DNA of 13,317 nt from DAIRET01 sp036795455 (GCA_036795455.1 DAIRET010000074.1:1-13317), one strand, 5' to 3'. Positions 7,325-13,317 are shown, counted from the stretch's first letter. A program made the numbers and translations. Notes: generated from the letters alone by a model not told the origin.

Positions 7325-8337
7325 TGCTTGGTATTGACGAAAAATCGATAATAAGAAAAGAATGTATTGACGTTAAGTTTTTTTATCATAATACTGCCGA
7401 GAAGTTTAAACTAAAACTTCTTTCAGACCAGTCTGGATTTGATAGAAAAATTACCGAACAAAATCTTCACAGACCCGGTTTAGCATTAGCCGGGTTTGTG
7501 GAATTATTTTCTTATAATAGGGTTCAGGTCTTCGGAAATACTGAAATGAAGTATCTTGCGAAGCTTTCGGATGAGGATAGGAAAAAAGCAATTGAAAGAA
7601 TTTTTCAGTTTAAAATTCCATGTATCATTCTTACGAATAATAATACACCTCACCCTGAAATGATCGAATTATCGAATATTTATAACATCCCCATATTCGG
7701 TTCACCATTTACAACTACTAAATTATCATATTTAATGAGTGATTTTCTGGACGATCAGTTTGCTCCAAGAGTTTCGATTCATGGCTCCCTTGTTGATGTT
7801 TATGGTGTTGGAGTAATGTTTATCGGAAAATCAGGTATCGGGAAAAGCGAAATAGCACTTGACTTGATTGAGAGGGGACACCGTCTTGTAGCCGATGATG
7901 TTATAATTCTTACTAAAAAGGGGGAAAATATTTTAATGGGCTCCGGTACTGAGTTGGCTAAACATTTTATGGAAATTAGGGGACTGGGAATAATTAATAT
8001 AGAAAAAATGTTCGGTGTGCGTGCCATACGTTATCAAAAAAGGCTTGAAGTGGTAGTTGAACTTGAAATATGGAATGACGAAGGAAGTTATACCCGGACA
8101 GGTCTTGATGAATCAAAAATCACTATTCTTGATGTCGAAATTCCGTATATCAAACTCCCGATTGTTCCGGGGAAAAATATAACAGTTATTTCGGAAGTTA
8201 TCAGTTTGCATCATCTACTTAAGCATTACAATTATAATGCGGCAAAAGTGTTTCAACATAGACTGAATAAACTATTAAAAGAAAAAGTAGATCAAAAAGA
8301 GAGGGGCATTCACTATTTTGAGCATGATTTTGAGTAG
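7324..8337 (+). CDS. hprK: HPr kinase/phosphorylase
   Basis: Bifunctional serine kinase/phosphorylase; the known partner is HPr, phosphorylated on a serine in response to metabolic state. At 337 residues it is near the usual 310-330. The N-terminal HprK_N domain covers about 1-135. The C-terminal kinase domain has His153 (HGSLVDVYGVG), the Walker A loop GKSGIGKS (168-175), Asp191-Asp192 (LVADD) and the family signature EIRGLGIINI (217-226). Spacings from His153 to the P-loop and to the Asp pair equal those of L. casei HprK (His140, Asp178). The catalytic set is complete. No HPr or PTS gene lies in the window, so the true substrate here is open. Translation is coupled to hpf by TAATG. It ends the run; a 200-bp gap follows. 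Confidence 0.95.
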   Translation: MLGIDEKSIIRKECIDVKFFYHNTAEKFKLKLLSDQSGFDRKITEQNLHRPGLALAGFVELFSYNRVQVFGNTEMKYLAKLSDEDRKKAIERIFQFKIPCIILTNNNTPHPEMIELSNIYNIPIFGSPFTTTKLSYLMSDFLDDQFAPRVSIHGSLVDVYGVGVMFIGKSGIGKSEIALDLIERGHRLVADDVIILTKKGENILMGSGTELAKHFMEIRGLGIINIEKMFGVRAIRYQKRLEVVVELEIWNDEGSYTRTGLDESKITILDVEIPYIKLPIVPGKNITVISEVISLHHLLKHYNYNAAKVFQHRLNKLLKEKVDQKERGIHYFEHDFE

Positions 8338-8496
8338 AACTACTAATTATACGATTTCTTCACATATTTACTAAATTAAACAGTATCCATATCTTGTTAA
8401 AATACAGTCGGTTAGGGGAGTTATTCTCAAATTTTGACCAATATTAGAATTTCCGAACGAAAAAAGAAAAAAATATCCACTAATGGAATTATTTCG

Positions 8497-8527
8497 TTGA
8501 CAAAAAGCACATTTTTTCTTACTTTCG
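8497..8527 (+). promoter_or_regulatory. Promoter for the M23 peptidase gene (Bacteroidota-like)
   Basis: TTGACA at 8497-8502 is followed after 17 bases by TACTTTCG at 8520-8527. Read the Bacteroidota way, this is TTG, 20 bases, then TAnnTTyG, close to the TAnnTTTG -7 box at the normal distance. The start site would fall near 8531, giving a leader of only about 7 bases before the ATG at 8538 and no room for a normal Shine-Dalgarno. The remaining gap (8338-8496) shows no ORF, RNA gene or convincing terminator. Confidence 0.55.
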
Positions 8528-8537
8528 CAGTCGGATT

Positions 8538-9464
8538 ATGAAAAAATTATTTTACTTCTCAAAACACCGCTTACAGTTTGTGGAAATCAAAAATCACAAA
8601 CTAAAACATGCTGTTTTTTTAACAGTTGTTTTGATATTTTCCTCATTATTGACTATTGGGGGAGGATATTTGTACACTACTTTTTTAAATCCGGACACAG
8701 AATTACCCTTCTTAAAAAACGAAAATCAACTTCTTAAAGGAAAATTAAACGAAATAATATTAAAGTATGAGTCTTTGGATAAAGAGCTTGACAGTCTAAT
8801 AAAAATCAATGCGGATTTAAGAATAGCTGCAAATCTGCAACCGATTTCATCTGAAGAGAGACAACTTGGTATCGGCGGTGGTTCTTTTGATAATATTCTT
8901 GATTTTTTAAAGTTAAAAAACAGGGATGATGCTCAGAAAGCCTTTAATTTTGTCGAAAGTGTAGAGAGGAAATTAGAATTTGAGAAATCGAATTATATAG
9001 AAATTGAAAACGCTCTTGCCCGTAATGCTGAATTATACAAATCAATTCCTGCTATTCGACCTTGCACAGGAAGTCTTTCTGCTAACAGTTTCGGAATGCG
9101 TAAGCACCCGGTTCTCGGGATTTACAGAATGCATAACGGAATAGATATAATGACCGATCCGGGAACGTCTGTTTACGTTACCGGTGATGGACGAGTAGAT
9201 TATGTAGGCAGAAAAGGCGGTTTCGGATTATGCGTTGAAATTGATCACGGTTTCGGTTATAGGACAATTTATGCACATTTATCATCGGTAATTGTTCAAG
9301 AAGGTCAAAAAATTAAACGTGGTTCCCTAATAGCAAAAACGGGGAATAGTGGTCTTTCTTCCGGTCCCCATCTTCATTATGAAGTAATTCATAATGGAAT
9401 TAATCACGACCCTGAAGACTACTTTTTCGACAATTTAGGAATCTTTAAAGCAGAAAATAAATAA
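8538..9464 (+). CDS. Membrane-anchored M23 (LytM) peptidase with coiled coil
   Basis: Zinc metallopeptidase of 308 residues for peptidoglycan cross-links. It has a short basic N-terminus, one membrane span at about 25-47, and a predicted coiled coil at about 57-100 with a further helical stretch at 130-168. The M23 domain covers about 178-296. The metal site is intact: His199 and Asp203 (MHNGID) and His280 in GPHLHYEV, with His247 (YAHLSS) as the catalytic-type histidine. It is therefore probably an active periplasmic endopeptidase, not a degenerate EnvC/NlpD-like activator. The basic N-terminus indicates an inside-to-outside orientation with the peptidase in the periplasm. It opens a new transcription unit with its own promoter. 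The next gene starts 15 bases after its stop. Confidence 0.93.
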   Translation: MKKLFYFSKHRLQFVEIKNHKLKHAVFLTVVLIFSSLLTIGGGYLYTTFLNPDTELPFLKNENQLLKGKLNEIILKYESLDKELDSLIKINADLRIAANLQPISSEERQLGIGGGSFDNILDFLKLKNRDDAQKAFNFVESVERKLEFEKSNYIEIENALARNAELYKSIPAIRPCTGSLSANSFGMRKHPVLGIYRMHNGIDIMTDPGTSVYVTGDGRVDYVGRKGGFGLCVEIDHGFGYRTIYAHLSSVIVQEGQKIKRGSLIAKTGNSGLSSGPHLHYEVIHNGINHDPEDYFFDNLGIFKAENK

Positions 9465-9465
9465 T

Positions 9466-9470
9466 AGGAG
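9466..9470 (+). promoter_or_regulatory. Shine-Dalgarno AGGAG for the small acidic gene
   Basis: AGGAG begins 2 bases after the stop of the M23 peptidase and lies nine bases before the ATG at 9480. It supports translation of the short downstream frame as a genuine gene. Confidence 0.65.
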
Positions 9471-9479
9471 AAAAACTTA

Positions 9480-9701
9480 ATGATCTGGACTATTGAACTC
9501 GCCTCTTATCTTGATGACGCTCCATGGCCAGCAACAAAAGAAGAATTGATTGACTACGCAGACAGAATCGGCGCTCCATTTGAAGTCATTGAAAATCTTA
9601 AAGAATTAGAAGATACTGAGGAACCTTACGAATCAATAGAAGAGGTCTGGCCTGATTATCCTACCGACGAAGATTACTTTTTCAACGAAGATGAAAACTA
9701 A
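9480..9701 (+). CDS. Small acidic DUF2795-like protein
   Basis: A 73-residue cytosolic protein of unknown function. By my count it has 24 Asp/Glu and only 3 Lys/Arg, so it is strongly acidic. The motif LDDAPWPATKEELIDYA near the N-terminus and IEEVWPDYPTDEDYFFNEDE at the C-terminus recall short conserved Bacteroidota proteins labelled DUF2795; that family assignment is from memory. There is no signal, membrane span or cysteine. A clear AGGAG precedes the start. It lies between the M23 peptidase and the polymerase delta-prime gene. The latter is in the same reading frame, separated by TAA and 18 further bases. Its strict conservation pattern suggests a core role, but I do not know which. Confidence 0.8.
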   Translation: MIWTIELASYLDDAPWPATKEELIDYADRIGAPFEVIENLKELEDTEEPYESIEEVWPDYPTDEDYFFNEDEN

Positions 9702-9719
9702 CCCGGCTGTTGCCACGCT

Positions 9720-10832
9720 ATGACTCAGCTTTGGGATGGTATCTACGGTCAAAATTCAGCTAAAAAATCACTCGAATCTTTTATAAATTCTAAAAACATT
9801 CCACAAGCTATTATTTTTAATGGTAGCGATGGAATTGGAAAAGATTTTATTGCATCCCGTTTTTCATTTATTATAAACGGATTATTAAAACCTCAACACG
9901 AATTATTCACCTCATCCGTTTTGAAATATATAATTCCTCTCCCGACAGGAAAAAATGAAACCAGTTCAGATGGACCGCTGGACAAGTTTACCAACACCGA
10001 ATATGAAGCCATTATTAGTGAAATAGAAAAGAAAAATCATAATCCTTATTACTCAATTCAAATTCCTAAGGCAAACGTAATCAAAATCAACAGTATTAGG
10101 GAAATCAATAAATTTGTTTCTCTTAATTACAGTGAATTAAAATATAGAGTGATTCTTATCTCTTCAGCTCATCTAATGAATGAAGAAGCACAAAATGCAT
10201 TGCTCAAAAACCTTGAAGAACCACCTGAAGGGATTATTTTCATTCTAACAACGAGCAACTTAGTTAAACTTAAAGAAACTATACGCTCAAGATGCTGGAT
10301 ACTTGATTTTGAACCATTAGATGAAAATGATATTGCAGAAGTATTAAAAAATTATTACAATGTTGATGCTCATTCTGCGGAAGAAGTTAAAAAATTTGCT
10401 TTGGGTTCTGCAACAACTGCATTCAATTATCTTCAGAACGATTTTGAATTCATCAAGGAAAAAGTTATTGTATTTTTACGGAATGCATTAGGCGGAAAAT
10501 TCCATTCGGCACAAAAAGAATTGTCTATTTTATCAAAGAATAATTCTGAAAACTCGGTTGAAATATTCCTTAAACTGGTTCTATTCTGGCTTCAGGATGT
10601 AGAAAGACATAGAAAAAAATCTGGTGAGCTGTTTTTTGAAGGCTTCACCGAAACCTTTGAAAAATTTAATTCCCGCTTTTCAGATTATAATGTCAATCCG
10701 GCAATTTCAGCAATTGAAAACCTCCTTCACTTATATTTGAATACAAACATAAATTTGAATGTTATCTTGTTCAATCTTATTTTTGAGATAAATTCTGTAA
10801 TTAATCCACACTTAAAAGAGGAAGCGTTTTAG
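9720..10832 (+). CDS. holB: DNA polymerase III delta-prime subunit (clamp loader)
   Basis: Clamp-loader AAA+ subunit of 370 residues. The order of motifs fits the DnaX/HolB family: WDGIYGQNSAKKSLESFI with IPQAIIFNG, a degenerate Walker A GSDGIGKD (35-42, Asp where Ser/Thr is usual), YRVILISSAHLMNEEAQNALLKNLEEP (Walker B-like and sensor region, about 142-168), TTSN (sensor 1) and SRC (190-192). The length, the altered P-loop and the single-copy SRC favour delta-prime over the tau/gamma ATPase. The four-cysteine zinc module usual after the P-loop is absent; a polar insert at about 55-110 takes its place. No Shine-Dalgarno is visible in the 18-base gap before the ATG. The stop codon lies inside a perfect hairpin. 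Confidence 0.85.
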   Translation: MTQLWDGIYGQNSAKKSLESFINSKNIPQAIIFNGSDGIGKDFIASRFSFIINGLLKPQHELFTSSVLKYIIPLPTGKNETSSDGPLDKFTNTEYEAIISEIEKKNHNPYYSIQIPKANVIKINSIREINKFVSLNYSELKYRVILISSAHLMNEEAQNALLKNLEEPPEGIIFILTTSNLVKLKETIRSRCWILDFEPLDENDIAEVLKNYYNVDAHSAEEVKKFALGSATTAFNYLQNDFEFIKEKVIVFLRNALGGKFHSAQKELSILSKNNSENSVEIFLKLVLFWLQDVERHRKKSGELFFEGFTETFEKFNSRFSDYNVNPAISAIENLLHLYLNTNINLNVILFNLIFEINSVINPHLKEEAF

Positions 10833-10848
10833 TTTAGGGAACTAAAAC
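10826..10848. promoter_or_regulatory. Perfect 9-bp inverted repeat over the holB stop codon
   Basis: GTTTTAGTT (10826-10834) and AACTAAAAC (10840-10848) are exact reverse complements around the 5-base centre TAGGG. The left arm contains the TAG stop of holB. No U-run follows on either strand, so it is not a standard intrinsic terminator. Its place 43 bases before the thiolase start fits either an operator for a dimeric repressor or an RNA hairpin. Confidence 0.55.
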
Positions 10849-10861
10849 AGTGATTTAACCA

Positions 10862-10882
10862 TTCTTTCTAAATAAGAAAGGA
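10862..10882 (+). promoter_or_regulatory. Hairpin that covers the thiolase Shine-Dalgarno
   Basis: TTCTTTCT (10862-10869) pairs with AGAAAGGA (10875-10882) over the loop AAATA: 8 bp, including one G-U pair. The right arm is also the likely ribosome binding site (AAGGA, eight bases before the GTG at 10891). If it folds in the mRNA, it would lower initiation of the thiolase. The stem is A+U-rich and therefore probably of only modest stability. Confidence 0.45.
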
Positions 10883-10890
10883 AAAATATT

Positions 10891-12066
10891 GTGCAAAAAG
10901 TTGTAATTACTAATGCTAAAAGAACCCCCATTGGCTCATTTGGAGGGAAATTAAGTCCCTTGAGCGCACCGGTTCTTGGCAGCATTGCAATTAAATCGTT
11001 AATTGATGAATCGGAAATAGAATTATCTCTAATAAACGAAGTTATAATGGGAAATGTACTAACTGCCGGTTTAGGACAGGCACCTGCAAGGCAGGCAGCA
11101 TTATTTGCTGGTTTACCTGAAAAGACTGAATGCTTAACTATTAATAAAATGTGCGGCAGCGGATTGAAAGCAGTTATGCTTGCTCATCAAGCCATTAAAT
11201 CGGGAGATTCAGAAATTATAATTGCCGGCGGGCAGGAAAACATGAGTAATGCTCCTTATATTCTTCAAAAAGCAAGATTTGGTTACAAAATGGGGAATGA
11301 TGAAATTATCGATTCTCTTTTAAATGATGGATTGTGGGATGTGTATAACAATATTCATATGGGAAAATGTGCAGAACAGTGTGCAAAAAAGTTAGGACTA
11401 AGTAGAGAAGAGGTTGATGAATATTCAATTCTTTCTTACAAAAGAGCCTTGAATGCACAGGCAAAAGGTATTTTTAAAGATGAAATTGTTAATGTTAAGA
11501 TTGAACAGAAAGAAAAAGAAGAAATAGTTCATTTGGATGAAGACCCGCAGAAAGTAAAATTTGAAAAAATCTCCTCGCTCAAACCTGTTTTTGATAAAAA
11601 TGGAATTATTACAGCTGCAAATGCATCCAATCTAAATGACGGTTCATCAGCATTATTGGTAACCACCGATAAAAAGGCAAAAGAATTAAAACTGAAGCCG
11701 ATGGTTGAGATTGTAACACATACATCTTTTGCAAAAAACCCGATAGAATTTCCTACTGCTCCCGCTGATGCAATTGAAAAACTTTTACAGAAGGCTAAAC
11801 TTAAAATTGATAAGATTGGTTTGTTTGAAATTAATGAAGCATTTGCAGTTGTGTCACTTGCTGTAAACAGAAGGTTAAAACTTAATCCGGAAATTGTGAA
11901 TGTGAATGGAGGAGCAATTGCTCTCGGTCATCCTATTGGTGCAAGCGGAGCAAGAATACTGACAACATTGATTTATGAAATGAAAAGAAGAGACGTAGAA
12001 TATGGTATTGCAGCCCTTTGTATTGGAGGCGGTGAGGCTTCTGCTGTTTTAGTTAAGAATTGTTAG
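10891..12066 (+). CDS. atoB: Acetyl-CoA C-acetyltransferase (thiolase II)
   Basis: Reversible Claisen condensation of two acetyl-CoA to acetoacetyl-CoA, or thiolysis in the reverse direction; cytosolic, usually a tetramer. At 391 residues it has Cys88 (NKMCGSGLKA), His347 (GHPIGASGAR) and Cys377 (CIGGGEA), each one residue below the Zoogloea thiolase numbering (89/348/378). NEAF (315-318) is also present. HMGKCAEQ near 156-163 resembles the short-chain acetoacetyl-CoA thiolases, so I favour this over a long-chain FadA-type enzyme; chain length is not proven. The start is GTG, with a Shine-Dalgarno buried in a hairpin. The dehydrogenase gene begins 11 bases after its stop, and the two form a metabolic pair for 3-hydroxybutyryl-CoA. 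The direction could be fatty acid breakdown or butyrate/polyhydroxybutyrate synthesis. Confidence 0.93.
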   Translation: MQKVVITNAKRTPIGSFGGKLSPLSAPVLGSIAIKSLIDESEIELSLINEVIMGNVLTAGLGQAPARQAALFAGLPEKTECLTINKMCGSGLKAVMLAHQAIKSGDSEIIIAGGQENMSNAPYILQKARFGYKMGNDEIIDSLLNDGLWDVYNNIHMGKCAEQCAKKLGLSREEVDEYSILSYKRALNAQAKGIFKDEIVNVKIEQKEKEEIVHLDEDPQKVKFEKISSLKPVFDKNGIITAANASNLNDGSSALLVTTDKKAKELKLKPMVEIVTHTSFAKNPIEFPTAPADAIEKLLQKAKLKIDKIGLFEINEAFAVVSLAVNRRLKLNPEIVNVNGGAIALGHPIGASGARILTTLIYEMKRRDVEYGIAALCIGGGEASAVLVKNC

Positions 12067-12072
12067 AAGAGG
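12065..12072 (+). promoter_or_regulatory. Shine-Dalgarno that fixes the dehydrogenase start
   Basis: AGAAGAGG overlaps the thiolase stop and ends 5 bases before the ATG at 12078. This supports 12078 over the TTG at 12060, which lies inside the thiolase and would add six residues before the normal family start. Confidence 0.7.
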
Positions 12073-12077
12073 TAATT

Positions 12078-12926
12078 ATGAAAATCCAAAGAATAGCAGT
12101 TATTGGCGGTGGCACGATGGGGAGCGGTATTACAACTGTATTTGCATTAAATGGCTATGATGTGGCATTAGTTGAAGTTGATAATAAAAGGATGGAGCAA
12201 GGATTAGTGAGAATTAATGATAATCTTACCCGTCTATTACAAAAAGAAAAAATAACTTATCAAGTAAAGGAAGAAACGTTATCAGGTATTTCAAGAATTG
12301 TAGGTCTTAAGAAGATTGATTCCGATACGGATCTTATTATAGAAGCAGTTAATGAGAACAAAGAACTTAAAATTAGAATATTCATAGAGTTAGATAATCT
12401 ACTTAAACCGGAATCGATTATTGCTTCAAATACATCCTCAATCTCAATAACGGAATTATCTGCGGGTGTACGAGCTGATCGATTTATTGGAATACATTTT
12501 ATGAATCCTGTTCCGGTCATGCAGCTTGTAGAATTAATCCGGGGATATTCAACAAGTGATGAAACTTTCAACATAATTAATGAACTGATTTTGAATATTG
12601 GCAAAGTACCGGTTCAGGTCAATGATTATCCTGGATTTGTAGCAAATAGAATTTTAATGCCGATGATAAATGAAGCGATTTTTGCATTAATGGAAGGTGT
12701 GGCAAGCAAAGAGGATATTGATTCTGTAATGAAGTTGGGTATGAATCATCCGATGGGACCATTAACTTTAGCTGATTTTATAGGTCTGGATGTTTGTTTA
12801 TCAATTTTAGAAGTATTGTATAATGGATTTAATGATCCCAAATACAGACCATGTCCATTATTAAAGAAGCTGGTGGCTGCAAATAAACTCGGTCGAAAGA
12901 GCGGCGAAGGATTTTACAAGTATTAA
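12078..12926 (+). CDS. hbd: 3-hydroxybutyryl-CoA dehydrogenase
   Basis: Oxidises 3-hydroxyacyl-CoA to 3-ketoacyl-CoA with NAD(P), or the reverse. With the ATG at 12078 it is 282 residues, the family's usual size. The N-terminal Rossmann fold starts at once (IAVIGGGTMGSGI, residues 7-19), and VEVD at about 32-35 ends strand 2 with an acidic residue, which favours NAD over NADP. Active-site residues by comparison with clostridial Hbd: Ser120 (SNTSS), His140 (GIHFMNPVPVM), Glu152 and Asn190 (VANRILMPMINEA). The C-terminal dimer domain has HPMGPLTLADFIGLDV and ends GRKSGEGFYKY. Directly behind the thiolase, it probably shares its mRNA. No crotonase or acyl-CoA dehydrogenase follows, since the next genes converge from the other strand. 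Confidence 0.94.
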   Translation: MKIQRIAVIGGGTMGSGITTVFALNGYDVALVEVDNKRMEQGLVRINDNLTRLLQKEKITYQVKEETLSGISRIVGLKKIDSDTDLIIEAVNENKELKIRIFIELDNLLKPESIIASNTSSISITELSAGVRADRFIGIHFMNPVPVMQLVELIRGYSTSDETFNIINELILNIGKVPVQVNDYPGFVANRILMPMINEAIFALMEGVASKEDIDSVMKLGMNHPMGPLTLADFIGLDVCLSILEVLYNGFNDPKYRPCPLLKKLVAANKLGRKSGEGFYKY

Positions 12927-12988
12927 GTTTTTACTTTTAGATTCGGAGAACGAGTATCCGATAATGTATATTATGTAAACTATATGTT

Positions 12989-13189
12989 TTATTTTCCAAA
13001 AAAGTATATGGCAATTAAAATTAGAATAAAAAGTAAAATAGTTCCAATCAAACTTCCCTTCTTTTTTGTTTGTCTTCTATACGATCGAAAACCCAAACGA
13101 TTTTTTTTCTTTTCTTCTTCATCCTTTAATGGGTTATAAAATCTTGGCGGATAATCGAATACTCTATGACTTGGTTTTTTCATAAACAT
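12989..13189 (-). CDS. Small tail-anchored membrane protein, unknown function
   Basis: A 66-residue protein. The N-terminal half is polar with an aromatic/proline patch (FDYPPRFYNP, 11-20) and a charged stretch (KDEEEKKK). A basic segment (RSYRRQTKKK, 35-44) precedes a single C-terminal membrane span at about 46-64 and ends FGK. By the positive-inside rule the N-terminus should be cytosolic, so it is tail-anchored. I do not recognise a named family, although similar short proteins occur in this bacterial group as far as I recall. The ATG at 13189 is 3 bases after the stop of the lipid kinase. The AAGGTGA there lies too close to this ATG but nine bases from the next in-frame ATG at 13183, so the real start may be 13183 (64 residues). 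Confidence 0.72.
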   Translation of the reverse strand: MFMKKPSHRVFDYPPRFYNPLKDEEEKKKNRLGFRSYRRQTKKKGSLIGTILLFILILIAIYFFGK

Positions 13190-13192
13190 AAT

Positions 13193-13317
13193 TCACCTTA
13201 ACACTTTTAGTGCCGATTTTAAAATTGAAACTTCTAAATTGTCAGCGTTTGTTGAAATAACTTCGCCGTCAGTATGTAAATAATTTCCCCGGAATTTATT
13301 TATTTTTATTTTGCCGC
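13193..13317 (-). CDS. Diacylglycerol kinase-like lipid kinase, C-terminal end only
   Basis: The right edge cuts the gene; about 40 codons remain, read from 13315 down to a TGA at 13195-13193. The peptide (…NKFRGNYLHTDGEVISTNADNLEVSILKSALKVLR) has the HTDGE turn and the closing hydrophobic strand-helix typical of the YegS/DagK/BmrU lipid kinase C-terminus, where the usual form is h-x-DGE. Such enzymes phosphorylate diacylglycerol or related lipids at the membrane. The catalytic GGDGT motif would be outside the window, so activity cannot be judged. The reading frame is open and A+T-rich like its neighbours. The small membrane protein starts 3 bases after its stop, so the two are probably co-transcribed from a promoter to the right. 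Confidence 0.7.
   Translation of the reverse strand, partial: GKIKINKFRGNYLHTDGEVISTNADNLEVSILKSALKVLR

Noticed and set aside
7800..8027. Antisense open frame within hprK
   Set aside because: Opposite the P-loop and signature region of hprK; its composition is explained by the sense gene.
8416..8440. GAG/CTC mini-hairpin after hprK as a terminator
   Set aside because: Three base pairs only, and the following AAATTTT is not a clean U-run.
9480..10832. Fusion or readthrough of the small acidic gene into holB, which are in the same frame
   Set aside because: A TAA stop and a normal ATG separate two complete proteins, and no readthrough signal is seen; the shared frame can be chance.
12260..12604. 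Antisense 114-codon open frame within the dehydrogenase
   Set aside because: Mirror of the conserved coding strand, with no family-like motif.
12060..12926. TTG at 12060 as start of the dehydrogenase
   Set aside because: It would overlap the thiolase end and add six residues before the Rossmann strand; the ATG at 12078 has a good Shine-Dalgarno and gives the usual 282-residue length.
12943..12961. Small hairpin TCGGA/TCCGA in the convergent gap as a terminator
   Set aside because: Only 5 bp with a 9-base loop and no U-run on either strand; too weak to annotate, although termination of both units must happen near here.
1..13317. CRISPR arrays, tandem repeats, tRNA/rRNA genes, insertion sequences, defence or toxin-antitoxin modules
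   Set aside because: Reading both strands showed no spaced repeats, cloverleaf-like segments, transposase or toxin-like products; nearly all of the window is accounted for by ordinary genes.

Overview
This is an A+T-rich stretch of a bacterial chromosome, densely packed with housekeeping genes. The best fit is the Bacteroidota/Chlorobiota-Ignavibacteria group. Reasons: a short acidic DUF2795-type protein, a YbeY whose third metal ligand is Asp, short-form HPF next to HprK, a DUF3108 protein, and a promoter at 8497-8527 that fits the Bacteroidota TTG/TAnnTTTG pattern. The taxon is an inference from protein character, not a search result. I see no mobile element, CRISPR array, tRNA, rRNA or phage gene, and I did not find an obvious new system. 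The unusual signals are regulatory or concern small proteins of unknown function.

Layout, left to right. Positions 1-2808 (+): the 3' part of a C-terminal processing protease (S41), a DUF3108 envelope protein and a gamma-carbonic-anhydrase-like hexapeptide protein, joined by overlapping start/stop codons. Positions 2783-2894: candidate promoter and structured leader. Positions 2895-8337 (+): ybeY, a Smg/DUF494 protein, topA, a Xer recombinase, hpf and hprK, again joined by overlaps or tiny gaps. This run covers rRNA maturation, DNA topology, chromosome dimer resolution, ribosome hibernation and a serine kinase sensor. Positions 8338-8537: a 200-bp non-coding gap ending in a good promoter. Positions 8538-10832 (+): an M23 (LytM) membrane-anchored peptidase, a 73-residue acidic DUF2795-like protein and a DNA polymerase III delta-prime subunit.

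Positions 10826-10890 hold two hairpins back to back: a perfect 9-bp inverted repeat spanning the holB stop codon, and a second hairpin that buries the Shine-Dalgarno of the next gene. Positions 10891-12926 (+): an acetyl-CoA acetyltransferase and a 3-hydroxybutyryl-CoA dehydrogenase, which together interconvert acetyl-CoA, acetoacetyl-CoA and 3-hydroxybutyryl-CoA. After a 62-bp convergent gap, the minus strand (12989-13317) carries a 66-residue tail-anchored membrane protein of unknown function. It sits directly behind the C-terminal end of a diacylglycerol-kinase-like lipid kinase that enters from the right edge.

The main points for a second look are the double hairpin before the thiolase, the separation of hpf-hprK from PTS genes, the smg-topA-xer neighbourhood, the non-ATG start of ybeY, and the small unknown proteins at 9480 and 13189.
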